A stretch of DNA of 64,000 nucleotides, from NCBI RefSeq assembly GCF_010015445.1, contig NC_053123.1:11729434-11793433 (forward strand), read 5' to 3'. Numbering within the stretch: the first letter of the stretch is position 1; each line of letters begins with the position of its first letter. The notes beneath the pieces were generated by a model. That model did not search any database and was not told the origin of the DNA. It saw nothing but the letters and a program-made list of their open reading frames with translations. Source of the DNA: Perca fluviatilis (lineage: Eukaryota > Chordata > Actinopteri > Perciformes > Percidae). Position numbers and translations under genes: made by a program. Of this stretch, positions 37,730 to 48,535 are shown piece by piece.

Positions 37730-38150
37730 AAGCAGGATTTATGGTTCTGCAGGGGCTCCACGCAGAGAGTTCACCGTAGCCTACGTAATTGGCCTGAGGT
37801 TTATACTTGTGCGCTGGTGTCTGCGTCGTTCTAGCGTATCTCTTTAACAGGGATTAGCTTTTGAGCGAGTACCGACTCTGGAGCCATAGTGGAAGAAACA
37901 AGGTGTCTCCCCTGTGCTTTCTGACCACAATTGGAAATCTGTAGCAGGAAAAGTTAACCCTCTCCTTGATTTCATGTTGTTCACGGAGAGAGAGAACCCG
38001 GAAATGAGTAGGGGGAAATGCGACGCTACCAAGCCACAGGCAAGCGGACCAATCACAGTTGTGCGGTCTGCGTCACAGCGACGTGTGGTTACATATTTTG
38101 AGAGGTGCACGTCAGGCTGCGCCGTAGCACTCTTTAGCACTAGACAATAG
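37730..38150. repeat. Probable fish interspersed repeat, GC-richer
   Basis: GGTTCTGCAGGGGCTCCACG, CACCGTAGCCTACGTAATTG and the CpG-containing tail (TGCGTCACAGCGACGTGTGG) stand out in base composition and resemble a dispersed fish element I have seen before. Termini are not visible. Frames at 37844-38150 on both strands are repeat-derived. Confidence 0.4.
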
Positions 38151-38369
38151 GAATAACATGTATGAATTTTGGATTGGCCTGGTTGATACGGTCATCTCTT
38201 TACCCTGTACAAACTTCAGTATCTACACTTTTACTGCAATGTTTTTACTTATCTTGGAGCTCTGGCCTCAAAAATAAAAGCCAAAGCAGCTTTCCACTGA
38301 ACCCAAAATAGAAAAACTTACAAGTGGTTTACATCCCACACAGAGTGGGCCAGACATCCCACCTTCTCC

Positions 38370-39428
38370 TGTGTTGGCCTTTTATACATCCTGCCTGCAT
38401 ATAGGAAATATGTTATTTAATTCCTATACTCTTACTACTGTTTTAAATGCAACAAAAACAATATTTACATATCTCATATATGCAGAAAAGATTATGGAAC
38501 TATTAATGGTGACATGAAAATTTCCATTGGGATTTTATTAATTAAATGAATTCATTTTTGGAAAACGTCCAGTTAGTTAGCCCATTGCACACTCAACACG
38601 TTCAGAATGGGTAAAGGGGGCTGAAGCCTCACCTGTTTGTGATCCTAATAAGGAGATCAGGCAGCCTGACAAGGAGGGCTTTAACGTAATTAATATTGTG
38701 TCATGGCTTAGCTGCCATACATGTAGTATTAGATGCCCTACGGCTCTCATCAGGTCTAGCATGACGGCACTGGTAGCCCGTGACTTGGCATAAGCAGTAT
38801 CTAAGGAGGAGTGCATGGGGCCCAGGGGTGCACTTGATTTGGTCATCAACATAATGAGGTACTTTTAAACAGATTGCCACTGAGACATATAATAAGCACA
38901 TCATCAATGTGCTGGCCTGACCTTTACTAACAAAGCATAAAACTGTCGTGCTCCTGCTTTATGTTCATGTTCTCGGGGCACTAAGCCTTTGTGTCAAGTT
39001 TTTACTCTTTTTGCACTTCGGAATTTATGTAAATGAATATGGATATATTGATTAAGACATGCTTTCCGGGGATTCCATATCATTATTTTTCTGTCACTTG
39101 GCAATAAATTGCAATAACAATGATTTTTTTTATTTAAATGTTGACAAAGGGGTAGTACAATCAAGGTGAAAACACCTTTGAAACTCTGTTACAGGGTACC
39201 CAAATAGCTCAGTTGGTAGAGCAGGCACCCATATGTAGAGGTTTACTCCTCGACGCCGCGGCCCTGGGTTCGACTCCAACCTGCACCCTTTGCTGCATGT
39301 CATTCCCCTCCTCTCTCCCCGTTCGTGTCTTCAGCTGTCCTGTCAAATAAAGGCCTAAAATGCCCAAAAATAATAATAAAAAGAAACTCTGTTACATTTC
39401 CAAATTGATTGGCAGGTCTTTTTGTGTT
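38370..39428. repeat. Duplicated intronic segment, copy A
   Basis: Matches copy B, which survives in three pieces (43537-43678, 50880-51463, 53180-53297). By eye the core, 38581-38950, differs at about 8 positions from B (near 98% identity), with about 130 identical bases in a row around 38673-38801. The outer 190 bp on the left differ at about 20 positions (near 89%). Copy A lacks the TTAA MITE and the 1.7 kb TIR element but carries a SINE. The 91-codon minus frame (38577-38852), also present in B, is not judged coding: the few changes include amino-acid replacements and there is no known domain. Confidence 0.85.
39194..39382 (+). mobile_element. tRNA-derived SINE with 14 bp target duplication
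   Basis: The element is flanked by GAAACTCTGTTACA at 39180-39193 and 39383-39396. Its head is tRNA-like, with an A box TAGCTCAGTTGG at 39205-39216 and a B box GGTTCGACTCC at 39267-39277, the two internal RNA polymerase III promoter parts. A tRNA-unrelated body (TTTGCTGCATGTCATTCCCC) and an A-rich TAA-type tail follow. Copy B has the unoccupied site at about 53260-53275. Movement would need a LINE partner; none is in the window. Confidence 0.93.
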
Positions 39429-39586
39429 GGCCTCCCAGGGGTTAAAGTGGGCCAGAATGATCCGGAACGTGCACCATTAGTCCATAAACGAGTAAAAATA
39501 AAATAGCAGGACAGTCGTGTACTATCTGAAGGTACTATTTGAAGAGAATGTAGCCCAGGTGTGTGTTTATGTCGACTGACTGCACT

Positions 39587-39755
39587 GGACTCCGTTTAAA
39601 AATAGCCTTTGCAATGTGGTAACTTAGAAGGCAGTTTGGCCTTGTGTGCTCTGATTTGGCATGCAGTTATCACACCAGTCATAATTTTGTTTAAATGAGA
39701 ACTCAACTCTTGGCTGTTTTGGAATAATTAAATAAGGACACTAACAGGTGAACTA
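39587..39755. repeat. Partial copy of the interior of the 35379-36148 MITE
   Basis: Shares GACTCCGTTTAAAAAATAGCC-like sequence, GGTAACTTAGAAGGCA, TGTGCTCTGATT and TTTAAATGAGAACTCAACTC, in order, with 35633-35825. Here no terminal repeats are visible, so it is a fragment or the same inner sequence carried by another element. Confidence 0.65.
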
Positions 39756-39847
39756 GGTGTAGAAGTAACTTTTCTTAAAGTGCTGTGTAGTGGATAGAGA
39801 CTTTATTAAAGTAGCCTAGTAGTAGTAGTAGTGTTAAATTCAAATTT

Positions 39848-39893
<46 letters not shown>

Positions 39894-40514
39894 CCACACA
39901 AAGTGGACGTATACACACATACATACATGCCGTCCTTTCAGCTGCTTATGGACTAGTACTGTATATCTACAGAGACCTTGAAGTAGATCTAAGACGGTGT
40001 TCCCCCCCCAAGGAAAGTCAATCAAAGCCTCCCAGCGGTTAGCCATTTCTACAGGCCTAGCTGATAATTATGCCTCTATCCTGAGTCCTGGCAGCTCAGA
40101 GGCTGATCAATGTTGTTGAAAACAGAAAACTGTCCATTCTGTCTGGGAGCAGTGGGGGAAGTGAAAAACACACTGAATTGATGACTTTGTAAATGGTAGC
40201 TGGGGTAGACTTTGTGACACCCACAGTTTCCCCCCTCAAAATAGGTTCCCTTTCGTCCTCATCACAAATGAATTAGCAATTCAAAGCGTGGCCCTGGGGT
40301 TGCCAAGTGTTTATGTGGATGCCCAGTGTGATGAAGGCTCACATTTGTTTCCCGTCACTGACCTGTCGCTCACTCTGCCATTAGAGCCAAAGGCAATGCT
40401 GATTTTAACCTCAAATAGTAGCAAAGACGTACGCTGTGACCAAAGAAAGAGGGACAGAAAGAAAGAAAAAAGAAGAGGGGAGAAATGTTTACCAACCACA
40501 CACCCTTCTCCTTC
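39756..40514 (+). other. Intron 1 with (CA)n microsatellite
   Basis: (AC)n lies at 39849-39900. No exon or transposon end is recognised. Confidence 0.45.
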
Positions 40515-40515
40515 A

Positions 40516-40527
40516 TACACACACACA

Positions 40528-40578
<51 letters not shown>
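40516..40578. repeat. (AC)n microsatellite
   Basis: An AC tract with early GC and AT interruptions. Threonine/histidine-rich plus frames and valine/cysteine-rich minus frames over it, including the 147-codon frame at 40288-40731, are artefacts. Confidence 0.93.
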
Positions 40579-40579
<1 letters not shown>

Positions 40580-43536
40580 AAAAGCAGACGTTATACCATC
40601 AAAGCTTTCAGGGAGAAATGCCCTTCACAAAAGTGGTGAGCTGGCACCCTCAGTCTCACAGTAGATTACACAGTGAGAGACAGGCTCTCTGTTTTTATAC
40701 ATTATTATATTCGATCAATATTCCTAATTAGCACTTCTTAAGCAGCCTAAAGTATTTGTCAGATTTTCAGATTGTATTTTCCAACGCATGGATCGATTTG
40801 AAGTGTCATCTTATTTCTACTACAGTAATTCTCACCCTTTGCAGCTTAATAAAGAAAGCTCCTCTGCCTTCTTGGGACGTAGAGGTGCACCTAGTCTTTT
40901 AAGGTAACTCATAATAACTTTACATCAAGTTTAAAGTTCTAAAGGATGCGGCTTATCCCCAAAGCACACACCTGACATTGTGTAATGTAGATTAGCTGCA
41001 GAGCGCATTACATTTAAATAGCATTTATTGCTGTACCTCACGATGATCCAAAATACCGACAGCAGGTGTTAATTGAGATTCAGTGCAATGAATGCTAGTG
41101 GATTGATGAAGGTGGAAATAACGCCTTGTGTTATGCACAGGGTTATTTTACATTCAGTACTTACATATACTGTATGACTTCTGTCTTAACAGTATCTGCT
41201 ACAGTGTATGCATTTGGCTATTAGTCAGTTGTTTAAATTCTCTAAGGGCTTTTAGCTTATATGGTTATATCCTAATTTTTTATTTGTGCCTTGTGACAAT
41301 GAATGGGTCCTCCTATTAAATGTACCTTTTGAGTCTTTTTCTTTACATTTAGTTTTTTTCTCACCAGAATGCATTGTGTGTATCTTTGATGAGTAATAAA
41401 CACGTTAAATGCATTTCCTTCCTTATAAAATATATGCAAAGCTGATTTTTTTGAAGACTTTGAAACCTACATCGTTTACATTAATGTTTGTTTGCTTGCT
41501 AGCAGTCTTCTTCTTCTTCCATACCTAAATTGGCGCATTGCTACATTTCTTGGCATGTTACCACCACCAGCTGTCAATCAGCGGTATAGCGTGAAACCAT
41601 CTGCAGGAATGTGCATGAGCGTCCTGGTGCTACTAATGCTACTGGTCAGGGTACCTTTAGGCCACATGGGTGCAGCAGAAGCAACTTTAAACACAACTTT
41701 GACATATTATAACTTTATAAACAAATGTACACATCCAGCAAATAACATTACCACTCATTTGGAATGTGAATGTCCAAAATCTTGCCCTGTTTTCATCTCT
41801 ACCAACTCCTTAGGGAATGTAATACCTAGCTGCTACTACCTCCACTACGTTTACCAGCTTTAGTGCTAAGCAGGTAGTGTTTTTAGAGTTTTTTTAACGG
41901 TCAATATATCAAAAAACTGTTGCAAACCTGCATCCGCCCCTTACACGTAATGTGTAATAATGCTTTTGCTTGGGCTTTGCTTCTCGAAGACTGATAAATG
42001 AGAACCACTACTTGGTGAATTATTGTTATAATGCATACCAACTACTGACTTTAAGACTGTGCTCCTTTTAAAATGCATTTGTATATGAATGGCATTCAGT
42101 ACATGTGGGCTGTGATAAAAACAGAACAGCTTGCCACATAAAACAGCTAATCAATGTGTTATTTCCTGCCACATTTTTATCCACTGGTTCCATATAGGAT
42201 GACAGCTCATTGTGGCTGCACAGTCTTATTAAATTCAATAGCGGTCATGTCATCTTGGGTTTTATATATGCGGTGTTTGTCCATTGCTGACCCTAATTAT
42301 TTAAATGCAGCATTAATCCTCAGAATCCGGGGGATTGTAAAGCTGAATTAGGGTCAGCCAGAGGTTAATAATGGTCAGAATTATCTGGGTGGTTCTCAAC
42401 ACCGTCTTTTTAAAAACCTGCATTTAATATAGCTGCTGAATGATTATAGCGTGTAGACTCAGTTTTTCCCACTTTGTGCATGTCCTGTTTCTTTCGTGTT
42501 TGGAAGCAATTTTAACCTTTACTATTTTGAAATATCAGTTGTATATTTAGGCCCACTGCCAAATGGTTCCTTTATTTTACTCTTTTGTTGATATTTGTAA
42601 AATGTTTTCACCTACATGAGTTGTTTAATAGTACAGATCCCAGTGGGATAAGTGTCAGTATTTGACTGCTTTTGATTTTGGGTCAAAAGATTGTGAGTGT
42701 CTGATCTTTCAGTGGGCTATAGCCTAATCAATAAGAACTTGGGTGGCCACTTACATGTTCTGCATGAAAGCATTCACTCTGGTACAGTTCAGCCCAAACA
42801 AAGCACCAAGGAAATCGAGTGAAATAAATGGTGAATAACCAATCGAGCTAATGTAGGTAAACAAATGGTGAGAATACTAATTCAATACTTCTTGAAAGCT
42901 TTTGATGTGATTTTGACGTGCATTGTTCTTCAGGCTACACTACAATCTTTGCATATCAACAACTCAAAGTGTTACTGAAAGGTAAGTAGGATGTAAAATG
43001 CTCTTTAAATAATAATGTGTTAAAAATTAAACCTTACAGGCATATTTCCAATGTCTGTTGTCAGGTAAAAAGTCACTGCTTACCTCTCATTCATCAACAT
43101 TTAACTCTCTGTGGTGGGGAGATGTGCCTGCATGTTGGACGGATTACCACAAGACATAATGATGATGATGATAATAAATACTGTTTTATCACTCTGTTAT
43201 GCACATAAACATAACCAGGTTATCTGAGCTTAGAATACTAATTATTTTAGACCTTATCCAGACTGCAGTGCATACATTTAGAAATAATACTACAGAAAAA
43301 AATCTTTCACGTTACTGATTTTGCATATTTACACTGTAATGACCTACAGGTAAATTCTACACTTACTCAAGACTATGGAAAGTCCATCTTTCCTTATTTT
43401 CCTACACTTTTTAAACAAAAACCTTCCCATTAATTTACAAGCAGTTTTGCTGTCAAGGTTTGGTTTGTCCTTTAAACTGTGAAATCCAAAGTCCTACCAG
43501 AACTTAAAGTTGAATATCCATTGGCATGTCATTGTC
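40579..43536 (+). other. Intron 1, no gene recognised
   Basis: About 3 kb without bounded repeats. The longest frame (41492-41863, 123 codons) has a hydrophobic stretch and several cysteines but no family I recognise; it is noted under findings. A (GAT)n run lies near 43159-43172. Confidence 0.4.
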
Positions 43537-43678
43537 CTTCCAGTTTGTTTTCACCATACATCCTGCTTGCACAAAGGAAATATGTTATTTCATTCCTATA
43601 CTCTTACTGCTGTTTTAAATGCAACAAAAACAAGAATCACATGGCTCACATATGCAGAAAAAATTATGGAATTATTAA
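43537..43678. repeat. Duplicated segment copy B, part 1
   Basis: Aligns with 38370-38503 of copy A (shared AGGAAATATGTTATTT, TTCCTATACTCTTACT, GTTTTAAATGCAACAAAAAC). It is interrupted at the TTAA at 43675-43678 by the MITE; the matching uninterrupted TTAA in copy A lies in 'CTATTAATGG' near 38503. Confidence 0.85.
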
Positions 43679-43884
43679 AGCGCCCATATTATGCTCATTT
43701 TCAGGTTCATAACTGTATTTTAAGGTTTTACCAGAATAGGTTTACATGGTTTAATTTTCAAAAAACACCATATTGTTGTTGTACTGCACAGCTCTCTCTC
43801 ACTGCTGCAGATCCTCTTTTCACCTGGTTTCTGTTTTAGCTACAGAGTGAGACCTCTTTTCATCTTCTTCTTCTTCTGTACTAT

Positions 43885-44284
43885 TGTAAGGTTTAGAAGT
43901 GGAGTTAATTCATATTTGAAAGCTGTAAGGCATAGAATTTAATATGTTATATGTGAGTTAATTTACTAGAAATGTATTTACAATGTTTAGTCAGTTAATC
44001 ATTTACATATTTATGTTACACAATTATTAGTTACATATTTACACGTTTACACATTTAACACAGGATGTTCTGTTGAATCTGCCTCTCTGATTTCATCACG
44101 TTTACCTCAGTCTGTTCTCGCTTCTGATTGGTTAGTGAAGTCACGTGTGAGGTCCGAACAAGGAAGTGTTGTTGTTGTGAGCAGTGTGCAGTAAAGTACG
44201 GCTTGAGAGAGTTATCCGTCTCCATCCTGCTGTTTATTCTCATAAAGAGTGATCCACCACCACATATCGAACCTTCACGTTACA
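43885..44284 (+). repeat. 5' LTR of the Ty3/gypsy element
   Basis: 400 bp, beginning TGTAAGGTTTAG and ending CTTCACGTTACA (TG...CA). Relative to the 3' LTR it keeps an 11 bp stretch near 44105-44117 (bounded by CTC repeats) and lacks 2 bp near 43947. It would contain the element promoter; no clear TATA box or AATAAA signal could be picked out. Confidence 0.95.
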
Positions 44285-44286
44285 TT

Positions 44287-44300
44287 TGGTGGCAGCGTGG
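44287..44300 (+). promoter_or_regulatory. Primer-binding site, tRNA-Leu-like
   Basis: TGGTGGCAGCGTGG starts two bases after the 5' LTR. Its first 11 bases are complementary to the 3' end, including CCA, of vertebrate tRNA-Leu as I remember that sequence (...CGCTGCCACCA); one base is then missing relative to the tRNA. This is where minus-strand synthesis of the element would start. Confidence 0.7.
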
Positions 44301-44497
44301 TGTTATTTTGGTGGTCCTTGCGCATTTGGTGAGTTTTATTCCTACGGACTGTGGATGTAGTCACTTTTTGTGCCGTCTGGATTTTACACTCTTTGAGAGC
44401 AGTGGATTAACTACAACGTAGTTTGGAGATATTACGGGACTTTTGTTTTTCTGCTTTACGTGCTTTTTGTGATTTTTGGACTGGACGTTTTGTTGCC

Positions 44498-45721
44498 ATG
44501 TCGGCTGATGAAAGTGACGCTGTGCTGCAGTCTCCTCCCTCACAACGACGGCAAGATGTCACAGGGACAGGTGCTGCTTCTCCAGGCACACTTGCTGTCT
44601 CCAGTGCCCTGAAAATTGATCTTCCGCCTGCTTTTAAAGGAGATGGGACTGAATCATTCACAAGTTGGTCTCGACGCTTTGAAGTGGCAGTGCAGGCTAT
44701 GAGTTCAACTGATGCGGATCTGCCTGCAGTGATGGCCTCCGTCCTCCCTACTTGCCTAGCGGATGCTGCATTTCTATATTGGGACAGCCTTCCTTCTTCA
44801 ACCCAGAGGGACTATGATTCACTGAAGGAGAAACTCAGGGATGTTTTCGGACCAATATACTCCCTGCCATTCTTCCAGACACATGTGAATGCTCGACCTC
44901 GTAAACCAGGTGAAAGTTTGGATGTGTACAGTGCAGACATCACTCGTCTTGTACTAGAAGCCTTTCCCAACTATGACCACGATGCACTAGAGGGTGAAAA
45001 ATTTCGCCGCTTTGTTGCTGGCTTGGACCCACATCTTCAGTCAAAAGTCAATGAGATGGGTGCTGAGGATCTGGAGGAAGCTCTGCGTATCGCCAGCCGC
45101 TGTGAGAGGGCCCGTGCAGCGCTCCAACTGACGACTGTAGGGACTCCACACACTCAATCTTCAGAGCAGGTAGCTATGGTTCGTCCTGAACCTACTGATG
45201 ACAAGCTTCTGCATGCAGTCGAGCTGCTGACTCTTACTGTCAACAGCTTACAAAGTGAAGTACACCTGTTACGTGAGGAACACAGTTACCTGGCTCAGCG
45301 TGTAGACTCCAAACCTGAAGGGTTTTCCTCCAACGATGCTTGCGACAGTCGCGCGCAGTGTCTCTCCACAACCCTACCATAACAGACAACACGCGAAGAC
45401 AATTACTTACCTGAGCAGCATCATGGTCGTGATCCAGGGTCCTGCTATGGACGTTGTCCTCCTTCACCTGTTGCTCAGAGAGACCGTCAGTGGCATGACA
45501 ATGACAGACGTGATCAGCATCGCTCTCCCTCACGCCAGTCCTATCAGCTCTCCAGGTATGGTCGCCATGACAATGATGACACAAACAGATACAGACGCAG
45601 CCCTAGTCCTGCTCCACAGAGAAACAGAGATGCAAGTCCGCACACTAGAGGCAGTGTTCGCTTCCAGTCTGCTGAAAGATATCCACACTCTGGCTCCAAC
45701 CATCAGGGAAACTTCCCTTAG
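44498..45721 (+). pseudogene. gag of the Ty3/gypsy element, with an internal stop
   Basis: From the ATG at 44498 (start MSADESD; G at -3) the frame runs 294 codons to TAA at 45380-45382 and then continues in the same frame to TAG at 45719-45721, 407 codons counting both stops. The middle carries the capsid-like retrotransposon gag region (FTSWSRRFE near residue 53 and ALRIASRCERARA near 205-217), then a leucine-rich coiled-coil stretch. After the internal stop the frame is rich in Arg, Ser, His and Asp, as for an RNA-binding tail, but has no CCHC zinc knuckle. The single internal stop would remove this tail. Frames at 45336-45731 (plus) and 45240-45584 (minus) are shadows. Confidence 0.85.
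45706..45712 (+). promoter_or_regulatory. -1 frameshift slippery heptamer GGGAAAC
   Basis: The heptamer fits the X XXY YYZ rule in the gag frame (codons GGA AAC), three codons before the gag stop at 45719. A one-base backward shift enters exactly the frame that runs through protease and RT. Downstream, after an 8-base spacer, a 24-base unit is present twice (45721-45744, 45745-45768); TAGCTG at 45719-45724 could pair with CAGCTA at 45767-45772. The site is as seen; its activity is inferred from retroelement precedent. Confidence 0.7.
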
Positions 45722-45768
45722 CTGCTGTTGAGGGGCAAACATCAGCTGCTGTTGAGGGGCAAACATCA
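45721..45768 (+). repeat. 24 bp tandem duplication at the start of pol
   Basis: Two exact copies of a unit starting GCTGCTGTTGAGGGG and ending CAAACATCA. It is 8 codons long in the pol frame, so the frame is kept. It lies immediately downstream of the frameshift heptamer. Confidence 0.95.
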
Positions 45769-48535
45769 GCTACTGTCTCACAGCCCCAGACTGATTCCCC
45801 CAAGTTAATGCCTGACAAGGATGACTCACAACATGATGATTCTGTCTCTTCTACGATCTTGGCTATTGTTGAGGGCATTGAGGTGTGCACTTTAATTGAC
45901 TCTGGTTCTACTGTCTCCATTGTGAGCGAAGATTTTCGTAACTCTCACCCAGCATTGAGAAAACGCCCCATGACACCCTCCTCTCTGCCAGCTCGCTCAG
46001 TGAATGGACAGAACCTGGACATTTTAGGCAAGTTAACGATTGGGATCAGACTTGGAAATCAGGTATGGCAACAGGACTTGGAAATTCTCAGAGGTGCTTG
46101 CCAGCCAGTCATTCTTGGTTTTGATTTTCTGCGGACGCACCATGCCCTCCTTGACATCAAAAACAAGGTGCTGCAACTTTGGGATATGAAAATTCCTCTC
46201 CTGCCCAAAGGACATGAAGGGCCGCCTGCTGTAGTGTCTGTGCTAACGCCCACTAAGATTCCAGCTATGAGTGAAACCCTCATCACAGCCTGTGTGTCAG
46301 CAGCCACACCTGCTTCTCCCATGCCAACTGACTACTATGGTGTTCTCATGCCCAACCCATCGTGTGACATCATTGTGGCACATTCTCTCAGTGAGGTTCA
46401 AAATGGCACAACTGTTGTTCGAATCTTAAATCCCTCCAGAGATGACATTGAGCTGCATTCCGGTCAACACCTGGGTGAGTTTCATTCGGCTTCATCTGTT
46501 GACATCATATCAGATGGAGGGACATGTTGTGCAACCTTCCCCGTACATGATTTAGCTCCATCTGTTCGGATAAATCACAGCGACCTGTCACCTTCCCAAG
46601 TTCAGTCTCTGAAATCACTGCTTCAGAAATACTCAGCAGTATTCAGTAAACACTCAGAGGACAGAGGTCGCACTAGCATCATCAGGCATCAAATCCGCAC
46701 CGGTGATGCCACACCAATTAAACAGAGAGCCTACAGAGTGACACCAGAACAGAGAGCTGAAATACAGACTCAAGTTGAAAACCTGCTAAAAGCAGATGTC
46801 ATTGAAGAAAGCTACAGTCCCTGGGCTGCGCCAGTTGTTTTGGTGCGCAAGAAAAATGGCACATGGCGTTTTTGCCTGGACTACAGAAAACTCAATGCAG
46901 TGACCATCAAGGATTCCCACCCTCTTCCAAGAGTCGACGACGCACTGGATGCTTTGTCAGGTTCTGCCTGGTTCTCCACAATGGACCTGCAACATGGCTA
47001 TTGGCAAGTTGAGCTGGATGAGGAAGACCGTGAAAAGACAGCATTCACAACAGGTAGTGGCCTTTATCACTTTAAAGTTATGCCAATGGGTCTCACCAAC
47101 GCTCCAGCCACATGCCAGCGCTTGATGGAAATGGTGCTTCGGGGCCTCCCATGGAAAACCTGCCTAGTGTATTTGGATGATGTCCTCATCTACAGCCGCT
47201 CTTTCAGTGAACATCTCCCAGCGGGACGCATTCTCTCCAGATTTCAGTGAAGTGGCCTGAAGCTGAATCCCTCAAAATGCTGTTTTGCCAGAGATCAGGT
47301 ACAGTTTCTGGGCCATGTTGTATCCAAAGACGGCATTCAGCCAGACCCGCGAAATTTGAAAAGTGTTCAAGACTGGCCAATTCCACGGTCAGCTACAGAA
47401 GTAAGAGCATTTCTTGGACTTTGTTCATATTACCGCAAGTTCATCAGAAGCTTTGCACATCACAGTGTCCCCCTACACGCCCTCACAGAAAAGAATGCAC
47501 CTTTTCAATGGACTTTTCAATGTCAGGATGCATTCACTTACCTGAAACATGCGCTCACAAACCCTCCAGTGGTTGCATTCCCTGACTTTACTGTGCCATT
47601 CTCCCTCTATACAGATGCTTCCGGCTCTGCTATTGGTGCTGTGCTTGCTCAGAGACAAGGGAATCAAGAAAAAGTGACTGCTTATGCTAGTCATGTCCTC
47701 ACAAAGGCGGAAAGAAAATGGTCAACATATGATAGAGAACTCTGGGCCATTGTCTGGGCCGTGCGACATTTCCGCCACTACCTTTACAAACAGCCCTTTG
47801 TTATTGTCACTGACCACAAACCTCTCCTGGGTCTCAGGAAAATACCCATTGACAATGACAGAACTGGTCGTCGTGCACACTGGGCTTTTGAACTTGATCC
47901 TTTTGAATGGACTGTAATTCACAAGGATGGCCACAGTCACCTCAATGCAGATGCAATGTCACGTCGCCCTGCTGACATCAGTCCAACGGAGCAGAGCACC
48001 TTCTCCAGTGCTCCCGGTAATCCACGCTGTGACGAGGGACATTCTAGTCTAGGTTCTGTAAGTCTGTCTAGTCCTGTCAGTTCTGAACATCACAGTCTCT
48101 GCAGTACTGACACAAGGCCAGTTTGCTGTAACCTGACTGGACCACAGCCTCCCCCAGCCTCTTCGCAGTGTGTTTCACAGTCTGTCCCCTCCACATTGGT
48201 GCTTCGGCTCCCTGAAGATGATTTCAAAAAGGAACAACGGCAGGACTCCATACTGTCAGAGGTCATTAGCTGGAAAGTTAAAGGACAGAAACCAAATTAT
48301 TGGCGCATGAAAAAACGCACACTTGCTGAGAAGGCACTTTGGCACGAGTTTCACAGACTTACCTTTCATAATGGTGTTCTCTGCCGTAAAGTTTTCAACC
48401 CATCCACAAAATCAGTGCTCTATCAAACGATTGTCCCTCATGCTTTGAAAGACACTGTTTTGCAGATGCTGCATGGACATCCAGTGACTGGTCATCTATC
48501 GGCTGATAAAGTCCTGAACACGTACGCAACTGTGC

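Noticed and set aside
38577..38852. 91-codon minus frame present in both duplicated copies (also 50949-51224)
   Set aside because: Conserved only because the DNA is nearly identical; the few changes include replacements, there is no domain, and a second frame is equally open.
39194..39282. Functional tRNA gene
   Set aside because: A and B boxes are present, but the sequence is the head of a SINE with a tail and a target duplication; it would not fold as a normal tRNA with an intact acceptor stem.
40288..40731. 147-codon plus frame
   Set aside because: Runs through a (CA)n microsatellite; composition is artefactual and the rest has no domain.
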